Below are positions 43,501 to 51,356 of a DNA stretch of 64,000 nt, piece by piece. The notes under the pieces were generated by a model. That model searched no databases, was not told the DNA's origin, and saw nothing but the letters and a program-made list of their open reading frames with translations. A program made the translations under genes and the position numbers. Positions within the stretch are counted from its first letter, which is position 1. Each line of letters begins with the position of its first letter. Origin of the DNA: Asanoa sp. WMMD1127 (GTDB taxonomy: Bacteria; Actinomycetota; Actinomycetes; Mycobacteriales; Micromonosporaceae); assembly GCF_029626225.1 (NCBI RefSeq), contig NZ_JARUBP010000001.1, positions 434,001 to 498,000 of the forward strand. Direction: 5' to 3'.

Positions 43501-45431
43501 ACGCCCTGCTGCGCCTGCACGCGGGCGCCGGACTGCTGCGCTACCCACCGGCGGCGCGGGCGGCGGCCCAGCTGTTCTGGGCGTTCGGCGCGCCGGACCC
43601 GGCGTGGCAGCGCCGCTCGACCTCGCTGGCCCGGGCCCGCGCGGTGTTCGGGGGGTCGCCGGCCATCGACGAGCTGCAGGCCTCGTTGGGAGCGGCGGTG
43701 ACCGCGTTCGCCGCCGGGCATGGGCTGCCCGATCACCCCCTGACCGGCGAATACCTGTTCGAGGAGCTGGCCGCCAACGCCGGCGGCTTCGTGACGAGCG
43801 CCGGCGCGCGGGCGCTGATGGCCGACTTCCGCAAGCGGCTCGGCCGCCCGAAGGCCCGCGAGTTCGACGAGGACCTGCGGGCGCTGGGCACCGACCTGGC
43901 GGCCCGGCACCAGCTCGCCGAGGCGTGGCTGACCGCGTTCGCGGGCGCGCACGACGACCTCGCCGAGGCGGTCACGCTCACGCTGTGCGACCTGCCCCGC
44001 TACGACTCTTCGGCCGAGCTGTCCGCCACCGTCGACGGGTTGCTGGCGACGCATCCGCGGATCGCCGAGCGGCGGTTGACGGTGCGGTTGGACGAAGCGC
44101 TGGCCCGTACGCGGGAGTTCCGGGAGCAGCGGGTGCCGAGGTATCGGGCCTATCAGCGCCTGCGGGCGGCGGTCGCGGCCCGGGCCGGCGAGCGGCTGCG
44201 GCTCGACGAGCACAAGCCGCGGGTGATGTCGGGCTTCGTACGCAACCGGTTGTTGGACGAGGTCTATCTGCCCTTGATCGCTGACAATCTCGCCCGGCAG
44301 GTGGGCGCCGCGGGTGAGGGCAAGCGGGTCGACCAGTCCGGATTGTTGCTCTTGATCTCCCCGCCCGGCTACGGCAAGACCACCCTCATGGAATACGTGG
44401 CGAGCCGGCTCGGGCTGGTGTTCGTCAAGGTGAACGGGCCCGCGCTCGGCGCCGACGTGACATCGGTGGACCCGTCGTCGGCGCCCAACGCGACGGCGCG
44501 GCAGGAGGTCGAGAAGATCTCGTTCGCGCTGGAGATGGGCAGCAACGTGTTGCTCTACCTCGACGACATCCAGCACACGTCGCCGGAGCTGCTGCAGAAG
44601 TTCATCTCGCTGTGCGACGCGCAGCGCCGGATGGAGGGCGTCTGGAACGGCCGGACCCGGACGTACGACCTGCGGGGCAAGCGGTTCGCGGTGTGCATGG
44701 CCGGCAACCCCTACACGGAGTCGGGCAAGCGCTTCCGGGTGCCGGACATGCTCGCGAACCGCGCCGACGTGTGGAACCTGGGCGACGTGCTGTCGGGCCG
44801 GGAGGACCTGTTCGCGCTGAGCTACGTCGAGAACGCGCTGACCGCCAACCCGGTGCTGGCCCCACTGTCCACACGGGAGCGCGGCGACGTGGAGCTGCTC
44901 GTCCGCATGGCCCGCGGCGACAGCTCGGTGCTGCCGGACCAGCTCGCCCACCCGTACCCGCCGGTCGAGCTCAACCAGATCCGCTCGGTCCTGACCAAGC
45001 TGCTGCGGGTGCAGGACGTGGTGCTCGCGGTCAACCGGGCCTACATCGCCTCGGCGGGCCAGGACGACGCGGCCCGCACGGAGCCGCCGTTCCTGCTGCA
45101 GGGCTCCTACCGCAACATGAACAAACTCGCCGAACGCATCCTGCCGGTGATGAACGACGAGGAACTGGAGTCGGTCCTCGACGACCACTACCTGGGCGAA
45201 GCACAGACCTTGGCCGCGGCGGCGGAGGCCAACCTGCTGAAACTGGCGGAGCTCCGCGGCCGCCTGACCTCCGAGCAGGCCGCCCGCTGGTCCGACGTGA
45301 AGGCGGCCTACCTGCGCCAGCGGGCCCTGGGCGGCGCCGACGACGACCCGATGACCCGCGCCGTCGGCGCCGTCGGCCTGGTGGCCGACCGCATCGCCGC
45401 CGTCGAAGCCGCCCTCCGCCAGCGGGACTAG
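40569..45431 (+). CDS. Giant AAA+ ATPase (DUF3686, 'DNA repair ATPase' type)
   Basis: The 1620-residue protein is read from GTG 40569, overlapping the flotillin stop. Residues 1-450 are beta-rich (DUF3686-like, with VFLGLKPETTVGDVFSLHRF), 450-880 are long helical segments, and 880-1230 a further helical module. The AAA+ domain (about 1240-1480) has Walker A SPPGYGKTT (Lys1270) and Walker B LLYLDDIQ (Asp1332, Asp1333), followed by a MAGNPYTESG sensor-like stretch. A C-terminal helical region ends at 1620. Databases label the family 'DNA repair ATPase', but no repair role is evident here. The linkage to flotillin and NfeD suggests a membrane-associated remodelling machine. It stops flush against the opposing PD-(D/E)XK gene. 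Confidence 0.85.
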   Translation: MAETATAPTALDAGTYEVLRDRLAARSAELARRAEELNARRLAEFGSTELRLVGTDRVRTEHNCVPRDIVPAGGVMLFGYNVFLGLKPETTVGDVFSLHRFLRDGDAFRFDDVPPAEVPGLLDDETFQRDFAELYRYYKETRLATLREVDGKLLAVFQTGPRTEDIRVLRWTLTPTGAVSYVDNRGERDHVFPPSHDFEWVETSRDDHVLGRHPHISIAGEVFVETVGGDLTLKVEDNTESGEGIYSEPVEQPLQSLADADVHWARVGPLILLRIRPYKESDWRHLVFNTRTKGVVRLDGIGQACQRLPEDHGIIFPGGFYLTTGAVKTFDTDTSDLVFERAIRSPNGEDVLFVFHAQVEGRSLLLPYNVIRKEVSTPLSCHGYSLFDDGTLVVFRATSDEPTRVHPMQVWQTAFVSDAYAARQPAGAGPLHRVGNADLVRGISDALSIARMVGESTPSVPVFEALIAACVRVFDHYHWLGEAELGDLRTPLAEVRATAEQVLDEYEKVQALTAAATTALETAAADIASLVRRVNGELPATTDGWVNQLAELRRAQGHLETLRELRYVDLARIDALAARLTGELDGAARRAVEFLKRDDAFAGYQAEVARLTATGAEVPTVAAAGPVAEQLTAQADALRLVTDVVGTLDIADATVRTAILERIGEVLGAVNRARAVLDARRRELAAVEGRAGFAAEFALLNQAVTGALAAADTPEACDDQLGRLLLQVENLESRYGEFDDFLTELSTKRTDVYEAFAARKQALVDDRSRRADRLVESAERILASVRRRASTMDTLDDVNTYFAADPMVAKLRSVADELRALGDAVRGEELDGRVKAARQEAGRALRDRVDLFRDGGETIQLGRHRFAVNTQAIELALVPHDGRLAVAVTATDFRAPVDDPEFDSTREFWDQPLVSESPAVSRAEFLATSMLATADLDALHAAAAGGTLADLVRRAAEERIDEGYERGIHDADATAILDALLRLHAGAGLLRYPPAARAAAQLFWAFGAPDPAWQRRSTSLARARAVFGGSPAIDELQASLGAAVTAFAAGHGLPDHPLTGEYLFEELAANAGGFVTSAGARALMADFRKRLGRPKAREFDEDLRALGTDLAARHQLAEAWLTAFAGAHDDLAEAVTLTLCDLPRYDSSAELSATVDGLLATHPRIAERRLTVRLDEALARTREFREQRVPRYRAYQRLRAAVAARAGERLRLDEHKPRVMSGFVRNRLLDEVYLPLIADNLARQVGAAGEGKRVDQSGLLLLISPPGYGKTTLMEYVASRLGLVFVKVNGPALGADVTSVDPSSAPNATARQEVEKISFALEMGSNVLLYLDDIQHTSPELLQKFISLCDAQRRMEGVWNGRTRTYDLRGKRFAVCMAGNPYTESGKRFRVPDMLANRADVWNLGDVLSGREDLFALSYVENALTANPVLAPLSTRERGDVELLVRMARGDSSVLPDQLAHPYPPVELNQIRSVLTKLLRVQDVVLAVNRAYIASAGQDDAARTEPPFLLQGSYRNMNKLAERILPVMNDEELESVLDDHYLGEAQTLAAAAEANLLKLAELRGRLTSEQAARWSDVKAAYLRQRALGGADDDPMTRAVGAVGLVADRIAAVEAALRQRD

Positions 45432-46811
45432 CTAGTCGTCGGCGCCCTTGCTGGGCTGCGGCACCTTGATGGGCTCTGGTCCGTCCTGCGACGAGATCGC
45501 GCTGGCGATCAGGCTCGACGCCACCGGCTCGCCGGAGGCGGGTTCGTCCGTGGAGCGCAGCCGTGGCGGCGACGGCAGCCAGGGTTTGAGCGACTGCAGC
45601 ACCTGCTCGTAGAAGTCGTCGACCGCCGACAGCACCGAGTCGATGAAGGAACCCCTGCCGACCCCGCGTTTGGTCCCGGCCGAGGTCACCTGTGCGACAC
45701 GGAAGGCGCGAAGCTCCTTCGCCGGGTCGGCGATGAGACGGGTGGGGTCGTCACGGACGACACGCAGCGGATCGACCCGACCGGGGCCACGAGCATGCAT
45801 CGCGAACGACTCGACGGTAACGGTCTCAGGAGCGTTCTTGAGCTGTCGGACGAGCCAGTTGACGCGCGTCGTCGGCCGGCCCTCGCGCGGTGCGTCGATC
45901 TCGACCGAGCAACTCACCTTGGCGGCCCGCAAATCGGCCATGACCTGGAGCGTCCCTGCGGCGCCAGGGATTCGCAACGCGGCGGTCATCGTGCCGGTCG
46001 ATGCCAGTTGCGCCGCGAGCGCTTGCGTCCGCCCCGCCGGTTCCGCCAACTCACGACGGCTGAGTGCTGGTACGACTTCGGCGCCCAGTCGTCGGCCCAG
46101 CCGGAGGCCCGCGTAGCGGACCAAGGCGTCGAAGCGGCTGGCAACTTCAGGAACGGCTGGATCGCTGGGGCGAAGAGTTCCGGAAGCGACAGCTTCCCGC
46201 ACCGAGACCCAACCCTGGCCCATGTCCGCGAACTCCATGGCACCTGACCGGGGGTGTTCGAGGTAGCGGATCAGCTCTCCCAGAATCCAGGCTTGATCCG
46301 GGTCAGCGACGCCGCGGTACTCCTTCTGCATGACCGCGGCGGTCAGGATCTCCGTCCACGGAATGTGGTGCAACAGCACTTTCCGAAGCTTGCGCTTGTC
46401 GATCGGAGTCGGATGCTGACCAGGCACGGGCGGCATTTGGTTAGAGATCGTGATCAGGGCGTCGAAGCCCGCTTCCCGCGCGATGTCGAGGTAGGCCTCG
46501 AGCTGTTCCTGCCGCAGGTCGTTGGTGCCGGTCTTGACTTCGAGCAGGGCGGTCCACTGGCGCTGTCCACGAGTTACGCGGATCAGCCCGTCCGGAAAGA
46601 ACCTCTTGCCGCCGACGTCGAACGGCACTTCGATGAAGGTCTGCACGGCACCGGCCGGCGCGCCGAGCGGCGCGGTCAACGCCCGCCCGAACTCCCGCAC
46701 GGCACTCATCACCGCCAACAGCGCCGACGTCGCACGTCTTTCCTGTTCCTCCGGTCCGTTGATGCCGGACGTCGGAATCAGTCGAGCTTCCTGCCACGCT
46801 TCCTCGGACAT
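45432..46811 (-). CDS. PD-(D/E)XK-like nuclease-fold protein ('stress response' type)
   Basis: The 459-residue protein has a PD-(D/E)XK core: RFFPDGLIRV (Pro73-Asp74) and TALLEVKTGTNDLRQEQLEA (Glu91-Val92-Lys93), then an AREAGFDALITISNQ strand-helix. The rest is a long predicted alpha/beta tail with SSQDGPEPIKVPQP at the end. Close actinobacterial relatives are labelled 'stress response protein', which says little about activity. GGAAGGTGA (46815-46823) precedes ATG 46811. Codons are less GC-extreme than in its neighbours, hinting at different ancestry. Its stop is directly adjacent to that of the ATPase (TAG|CTA). Confidence 0.7.
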   Translation of the reverse strand: MSEEAWQEARLIPTSGINGPEEQERRATSALLAVMSAVREFGRALTAPLGAPAGAVQTFIEVPFDVGGKRFFPDGLIRVTRGQRQWTALLEVKTGTNDLRQEQLEAYLDIAREAGFDALITISNQMPPVPGQHPTPIDKRKLRKVLLHHIPWTEILTAAVMQKEYRGVADPDQAWILGELIRYLEHPRSGAMEFADMGQGWVSVREAVASGTLRPSDPAVPEVASRFDALVRYAGLRLGRRLGAEVVPALSRRELAEPAGRTQALAAQLASTGTMTAALRIPGAAGTLQVMADLRAAKVSCSVEIDAPREGRPTTRVNWLVRQLKNAPETVTVESFAMHARGPGRVDPLRVVRDDPTRLIADPAKELRAFRVAQVTSAGTKRGVGRGSFIDSVLSAVDDFYEQVLQSLKPWLPSPPRLRSTDEPASGEPVASSLIASAISSQDGPEPIKVPQPSKGADD

Positions 46812-46956
46812 CAGTCACCTTCCGCCTTTGGTTGTCGGAAAGTTACACCCGCGTTAAGGCAGAAAGTCGATGGAATGCGCTGCCGACCGAACAGTTCCCG
46901 TCAGCCATTCAGAGTGTCGAGATAGGATCTGCCGCTCGCCCGATCAGGGAGCGCTC

Positions 46957-46988
46957 AATTGCCCGTTCGGTCATCCGACCGGACAATT
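46957..46988 (-). terminator. Nested hairpin downstream of the dipeptidase gene
   Basis: AATTG (46957-46961) pairs with CAATT (46984-46988) around an inner CGGTC/GACCG stem (46968-46981). It lies six bases past the dipeptidase stop on the transcribed strand and probably terminates it. The rest of the 183-base gap should hold the promoter of the PD-(D/E)XK gene, but I see no clear boxes. Confidence 0.4.
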
Positions 46989-46994
46989 CTCGGA

Positions 46995-47951
46995 TCATCG
47001 CCAGACCTGTTCCGCGACGCGGCGGAAGTTGCCGCCCAGGATGCCCGTGATGGCTTCCGGTGGGTAGCCCTGGTCGCTGAGGGCCTGTTCGAGGCGGAGC
47101 AGGTCCTCCGGCGGCATGATGGTGATCGGGCCCCAGCGGCGGTACATCTCCGGGAACAGGTCCGGGTTCTCGGCCATCTCGCGGTTGAGGTCGGCCAGGT
47201 CGAACGAGTAGTCGGTGGCCACGCCCACGTGCGACGGGCCGACCAGGTTCACCGCGTAGTCGATGTGGCGGACCATCGCCTCGACGCTCGCGTCGTTCGG
47301 GCCCAGGAAGATGCCCACCCCGGCGATGCCGATGACGCCGCCCGTGTCCGCGCAGGCGCGGGCCTGGTCGTCGGTGATGTTGCGTTCGTGGTCCCACAGC
47401 GCCCGCATGCACGAGTGGCTGTAGACCATCGGCCGCTGGGTGACCGCCGCCAGGTCCAGGCCCGTGCGGATGCTGCAGTGCGAGCCGTCGACCACCATGC
47501 CGACCGCGTTCATCTCGCGGACCAGGTCCCGCCCGTACGCCGTGAGCCCTTCGTCGATCGCGTCCGCGCAACCGGAACCAGCCGCGTTGCGCACGTTGTA
47601 GGTCGGCAGCAGTGTGCGTACGCCCAGGTCGTAGAACTCCTTCACCCGCTCCAGCCGGCCACCGAGCGGACCCGAGTCCTCCAGGTCGAACGCCACGCCG
47701 ATCAGGCCGGACGCCGCCGCGGCGTCGATGTCGGCCACCCCGTCCACCAGAGCCAGCCGCTCGTCGGCCTCGACCCCCCGCCGCCACGTGTGCAGCAGGG
47801 AGAAGACCAACTCGGTCGAGTGCGGCGAGAAACCGACATTGACCGAGACGTACGCGCCACCCGGGCGCGCGTACCGGGCCAGCTCGCCGATGTCGGCGTC
47901 GGGAACGAGCGGGAGGCAGCAGTGCTGCTCCCAGAGGAGCCGGTGATCCAT
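46995..47951 (-). CDS. M19-family membrane dipeptidase homologue
   Basis: The 318-residue protein is a metallo-dependent hydrolase of the renal dipeptidase family: VAFDLEDSG near residue 105, VREMNAVGMVVDGSHC (His metal ligand), MVYSHSCMRALWDHERNITD (second histidine) and GVATDYSFDLADLN. The usual N-terminal DxHxD motif is replaced by EQHCCLPL, so the metal site may differ. It would cleave dipeptides, possibly D-amino-acid-containing, using zinc. The start is ATG 47951; upstream frame sequence is shadow of the DUF1918 gene. No signal peptide is visible. Confidence 0.78.
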   Translation of the reverse strand: MDHRLLWEQHCCLPLVPDADIGELARYARPGGAYVSVNVGFSPHSTELVFSLLHTWRRGVEADERLALVDGVADIDAAAASGLIGVAFDLEDSGPLGGRLERVKEFYDLGVRTLLPTYNVRNAAGSGCADAIDEGLTAYGRDLVREMNAVGMVVDGSHCSIRTGLDLAAVTQRPMVYSHSCMRALWDHERNITDDQARACADTGGVIGIAGVGIFLGPNDASVEAMVRHIDYAVNLVGPSHVGVATDYSFDLADLNREMAENPDLFPEMYRRWGPITIMPPEDLLRLEQALSDQGYPPEAITGILGGNFRRVAEQVWR

Positions 47952-48044
47952 TACCGCATCATGCCCCAGCCGCCGGTATTCGGGAGGTGTGCGCCGGGGT
48001 TGAGGGGGAATGAGCAGGTTTGGCCGCGCGGGAGGAGGCACGTC

Positions 48045-48233
48045 ATGCAAGCCGAGGTCGGAGACAAGCTGGTCGTCGAAGGCATCCACGTCGGTGATCC
48101 GCGGCGATCCGGAGAGATCGTCGAGGTGCGCCACCCGGACGGCAGCCCGCCGTACCTGGTCCGCTGGCCGGACGGCACGGAAGGGCTGATCTTCCCGGGC
48201 ACCGAGGCCCACGTGGAGCGCCTCGAAAGGTGA
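48045..48233 (+). CDS. DUF1918 small protein
   Basis: The 62-residue protein is a complete DUF1918 domain: MQAEVGDKLVVEGIHVGD, then RSGEIVEVRHPDGSPPYLVR and WPDGTEGLIFPGTEAHVE, an SH3-like barrel found across actinobacteria. Its role is unknown. GGAGGAGG at 48031-48038 precedes ATG 48045 at good spacing. Its TGA abuts the opposing MFS stop (TGATCA), leaving no room for a terminator. Confidence 0.82.
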   Translation: MQAEVGDKLVVEGIHVGDPRRSGEIVEVRHPDGSPPYLVRWPDGTEGLIFPGTEAHVERLER

Positions 48234-49469
48234 TCAAGTCACCGCGACCGGGACCGGCGAGGGCCGGTCGAGCCCGCGCCAGGTGCGCCGGAACAGCAGC
48301 GGCGACAGGGTGACCACGAGATAGATCGACGCCGAGAGCACCAGCCCCGGCGTACGCCCGAGCGTGTCCACCGCCAGCCCGCCCAGCAGGCCACCGAGCG
48401 GGATGCCGGCCCAGGCCAACGAGCCGGTGAAGCCGAACACCCGGGCCTGGAGGTCGGCGGGCACCCGTTCGAACAGGGCGCTCGTGATGATGGGGTTGAT
48501 CGACGCCGACATCGCGCCCACCCACACGCAGATGCCGAGCACGATCGGCAGGCTGGTGGTCAGCGCGAGCCCGAACAGCAGCGGCGAGCCGGCCAGCAGC
48601 AGGCACACCGCGAAGGTCCGGTGGCGCGGCAGCCGCGGGCCCAGCCACGCGAACAGCGCGGAGCCGCCCACGGCGCCGAGTCCGTACGCGCCCGCGATCG
48701 TGCCCAGCACCCGCGGGTCGCCGACGACCTGCTTGATCCACGTCGGCACGTACACCGCCATCGTGGCCTGGTCGATCAGGTTCGTGAACAGCAGCAGCGC
48801 GGAGATCGCCAGCAGGAGCCGGTCGGTGCGGACGTAGCGCAGGCCCACGCGCAGCGACTCCAGATAGCCGTGGCCGCTGTCCGCCGGGCGCGCACCGGCT
48901 GGCACCCCGAGCCAGATCAGCAGTGCGGCGAAGAGGGCAGCGGCGGCGTCCAGCAGCAGCACGTCGACGGCGCCGAACGCGGCGATCAGCAGGCCGGCGG
49001 CCGGGGTGCCCAGCAGGAACGAGAGCCGCTCGACGGCGGCATGGAGCGAGGTGACCCGTTCCAGCGGCGCCCCGCTGGCGTCGACCAGGTCCGGCACCAT
49101 CAGCCGCTTGGCCGCGTCGGTGAGGCTCTGCACCGCGCCGAGTGCCCCGACGATCGCGAGCAGCGCGGCGAACGGCAGCCCGGCCGAGTGGCTCAGCACG
49201 GGTGCCGCGACGAGGACCGCGGCGCTCGCGATCCCGCCGCCGACGGCGCACCGCCGTCGGCCCAGCCGGTCGATCCACGGCGCGCCGGCGATCTTGACGA
49301 GCACGTAGCAACCGGTCTGCGCGAACGCGACCAGCCCGACCTTCGTCGGTGAGCCGGTGGTGGTCAGCACCAGCCAGGGCAGGGCCAGCATGGTCATCTT
49401 GTTGCCCGCCAGCGACGCCGCTTCGGCGCTCAGGAACGCCACCAACGGCCGCCGCCGCACCTGCCCCAT
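48234..49469 (-). CDS. MFS transporter
   Basis: The 411-residue membrane protein has about twelve transmembrane segments in two halves and the MFS motif-A-like loop WIDRLGRRRCAVGGG near residues 62-76. ATG 49469 is used because the protein then begins MGQVRRRPLVAFLSAEAASL; a GTG at 49523 would add 18 unlikely residues across the promoter region. It lies divergent from the PadR gene and could export a compound that PadR senses. The substrate is unknown. Confidence 0.8.
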   Translation of the reverse strand: MGQVRRRPLVAFLSAEAASLAGNKMTMLALPWLVLTTTGSPTKVGLVAFAQTGCYVLVKIAGAPWIDRLGRRRCAVGGGIASAAVLVAAPVLSHSAGLPFAALLAIVGALGAVQSLTDAAKRLMVPDLVDASGAPLERVTSLHAAVERLSFLLGTPAAGLLIAAFGAVDVLLLDAAAALFAALLIWLGVPAGARPADSGHGYLESLRVGLRYVRTDRLLLAISALLLFTNLIDQATMAVYVPTWIKQVVGDPRVLGTIAGAYGLGAVGGSALFAWLGPRLPRHRTFAVCLLLAGSPLLFGLALTTSLPIVLGICVWVGAMSASINPIITSALFERVPADLQARVFGFTGSLAWAGIPLGGLLGGLAVDTLGRTPGLVLSASIYLVVTLSPLLFRRTWRGLDRPSPVPVAVT

Positions 49470-49516
49470 GCGTAACGAGCAAACAGCGACCCGGCCCGAT
49501 CCGCAACCAGAATTAG

Positions 49517-49545
49517 TTGACACTGACTATTCGGCCCTGGATAGT
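49517..49545 (+). promoter_or_regulatory. Promoter and inverted repeat ahead of the PadR gene
   Basis: TTGACA (49517-49522), a perfect -35, is followed after 17 bases by GATAGT (49540-49545). ACTAT (49526-49530) and ATAGT (49541-49545) form an inverted repeat spanning the promoter, a plausible PadR operator. The expected start of transcription is about 20 bases ahead of the ATG at 49573. The same region lies upstream of the divergent MFS gene. Confidence 0.6.
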
Positions 49546-49572
49546 TGGAGTCGACTGAAGGAGGCGCGGCGG

Positions 49573-50193
49573 ATGGCGGCGAAGCGGAAGGTCGGCAACC
49601 TGCTCGGATTGGCGGTGCTGTCCTACCTGACGATGGGGCCGAAGCACCCCTACGAGCTGTCGCGGATGCTGCGCGACAACGGCGACGACCGGAGCATCCG
49701 GTTCAACCACGGCTCGCTCTACATGGTGATCCAGCAGCTGGCCAGGGCCGGATTCGTCGCCGAACTGGAGACCACCCGCGAAGGGCAGCGGCCCGAGCGC
49801 ACGGTCTACGCGATCACCGACGCGGGGCGGGCCGAGCTGCGCGACTGGCTGCGCGAGCTGGTCGGCGAGCCCGACCACGAATACCCGCAGTTCGTCGCCG
49901 CCCTCTCGCTGATCGCGGCGCTCCCGCCCGACGAGGTGGTGACGCTGCTCCGCCAGCGGCTGCTGCGCCTGCGCGAGCGGCGGGAGCAGACCCGCGAGCT
50001 GGTCGACGGCGCGCTCGCCGGCGGCCTGCACCCGCTGTTCCTCGTCGAGGAGGAATACCGGGTCACGTTGCTCGACGCCGAGATCGCGTTCGTCGAGCGG
50101 TTCATCGGCCAGATCACCGATCCGGAGCAGGGTTGGGGCCCGCAGTGGGCGGCCTTCCACTCAGGACAGACACCGCAGGGGGACGAGTCATGA
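49573..50193 (+). CDS. PadR-family transcriptional regulator
   Basis: The 206-residue protein has a PadR winged helix (residues 5-85; LLGLAVLSYLTMGPKHPYEL, FNHGSLYMVIQQLARAGF) and a C-terminal dimerisation helix bundle (Vir_act_alpha_C-like, about 100-190). GAAGGAGG (49557-49564) precedes ATG 49573. PadR proteins usually repress their own operon and adjacent exporters or detoxifying enzymes until a small aromatic or antibiotic binds. It overlaps the FAD monooxygenase gene (ATGA) and is divergent from the MFS gene, a typical resistance layout. Confidence 0.85.
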   Translation: MAAKRKVGNLLGLAVLSYLTMGPKHPYELSRMLRDNGDDRSIRFNHGSLYMVIQQLARAGFVAELETTREGQRPERTVYAITDAGRAELRDWLRELVGEPDHEYPQFVAALSLIAALPPDEVVTLLRQRLLRLRERREQTRELVDGALAGGLHPLFLVEEEYRVTLLDAEIAFVERFIGQITDPEQGWGPQWAAFHSGQTPQGDES

Positions 50194-51356
50194 TCCGCAC
50201 CGCACTGGTCGTCGGCGGCGGCATCGCCGGGCCGGCCACCGCCATGGCACTGCGCAAGGCCGGCATCGACGCCACCGTCTACGAGGCCGACACCGCACCT
50301 AGAGACGGGGCCTTCCTGACCCTGGCGCCCAACGGGATCGACGCGCTGCGGGTGCTCGAGGCCGACGACGCCGCGCTGGCCGACGCCTTTCCCACGCCGG
50401 GCATCACGCTGCGCAGCACGACCGGCAAGGTGCTGGGCGACGTCACCGTCAGCGGCATGAAGAGCTACACGCTGCGCCGGTCCGACCTCTACCGGGCGCT
50501 GCACGACGAGGCGGTCGCGCGCGACATCCCCGTGCTGACCGGCAAGCGGTTCGTGGGCCTGACCCAGACCGCGACCGGCGTACGCGCGGAGTTCGCCGAC
50601 GGCAGCACCGCGGCGGGCGACGTGCTGATCGGCGCCGACGGCATCTACTCGGCCGTCCGCCGCGCGATCGACCCGACCGCGCCGCCGCCCGTCTATGCCG
50701 GCCTCGTCGGCAACGGCGGCTTCGCGCCACCGATCGCCGCCGTCGACGCGACGCCGGGCCACTACGAGATGATCTTCGGGCGCAGAGCCTTCTTCGGGTA
50801 CGTGGTCGCGCCCGACCGTGCGGTGTGGTGGTTCGCCAACGTCCCGCGCCGCACGGAGCCCGCCCGCGGCGAGCTGGCGACAATCGACTGGCGGACCCGC
50901 CTGACCGAGCTGTTCGCCGACGACGCCGGGCCCGCGCTCGCGGTGATCGCCGCGACGCCCGCGCTCCTGCCGATGGACCCGATCCAGTCCATACGCGGCC
51001 TGCGCGCCTGGCACGCCGGCCGGGTCGCGCTGGTCGGCGACGCCGCGCACGCCCCCACGCCGACCTCCGGTCAAGGCGCCTCGCTGTCCATCGAGGACGG
51101 TCTCATGCTCGCCAAGTGCCTGCGTGACCACGCCGACCCGGCCGACGCGTTCACCCGCTTCGAAGCGGCCCGCCGGCCCCGGGTCGAACAGATCGTCAAG
51201 GCCGCCGCGCGCAACAACAGCAGCAAGGCCGCCGGCCCGGTCGGCCGCGTCATCCGCGACGCGATGATGCCCGCGATCCTCCGCCTGCCCGCCACGAGCA
51301 ACGCCCAACGCAAGATCTACGACTACCACGTCGACTGGTCCGCAGCTGCCCGTTAG
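50190..51356 (+). CDS. FAD-dependent monooxygenase (PHBH/TetX-like)
   Basis: The 388-residue protein has the group A flavoprotein motifs: GGGIAGPATAMALRKAGIDA (GxGxxG, residues 9-28), VLIGADGIYSAVRR (DG motif near 149) and GRVALVGDAAHAPTPTSGQG (GD motif near 276). It should hydroxylate or otherwise modify a small ring compound with NAD(P)H and O2. It is coupled to PadR and faces an MFS gene, so inactivation of a toxic aromatic or antibiotic is plausible. The TAG stop lies inside the palindrome at 51352-51404. Confidence 0.82.
   Translation: MIRTALVVGGGIAGPATAMALRKAGIDATVYEADTAPRDGAFLTLAPNGIDALRVLEADDAALADAFPTPGITLRSTTGKVLGDVTVSGMKSYTLRRSDLYRALHDEAVARDIPVLTGKRFVGLTQTATGVRAEFADGSTAAGDVLIGADGIYSAVRRAIDPTAPPPVYAGLVGNGGFAPPIAAVDATPGHYEMIFGRRAFFGYVVAPDRAVWWFANVPRRTEPARGELATIDWRTRLTELFADDAGPALAVIAATPALLPMDPIQSIRGLRAWHAGRVALVGDAAHAPTPTSGQGASLSIEDGLMLAKCLRDHADPADAFTRFEAARRPRVEQIVKAAARNNSSKAAGPVGRVIRDAMMPAILRLPATSNAQRKIYDYHVDWSAAAR

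Noticed and set aside
41601-45188. 1195-codon open frame antisense to the AAA+ ATPase gene
   Set aside because: It is low in complexity (RVGERV-like), matches no family and mirrors the high third-position GC of the real gene. The forward frame has Walker motifs.
45427-45436. ACTAGCTAGT palindrome with stop codons of two genes
   Set aside because: It follows simply from two TAG stops abutting after Asp codons on both strands; similarly CTAG at 18361 and TGATCA at 48231. These are too short to be elements.
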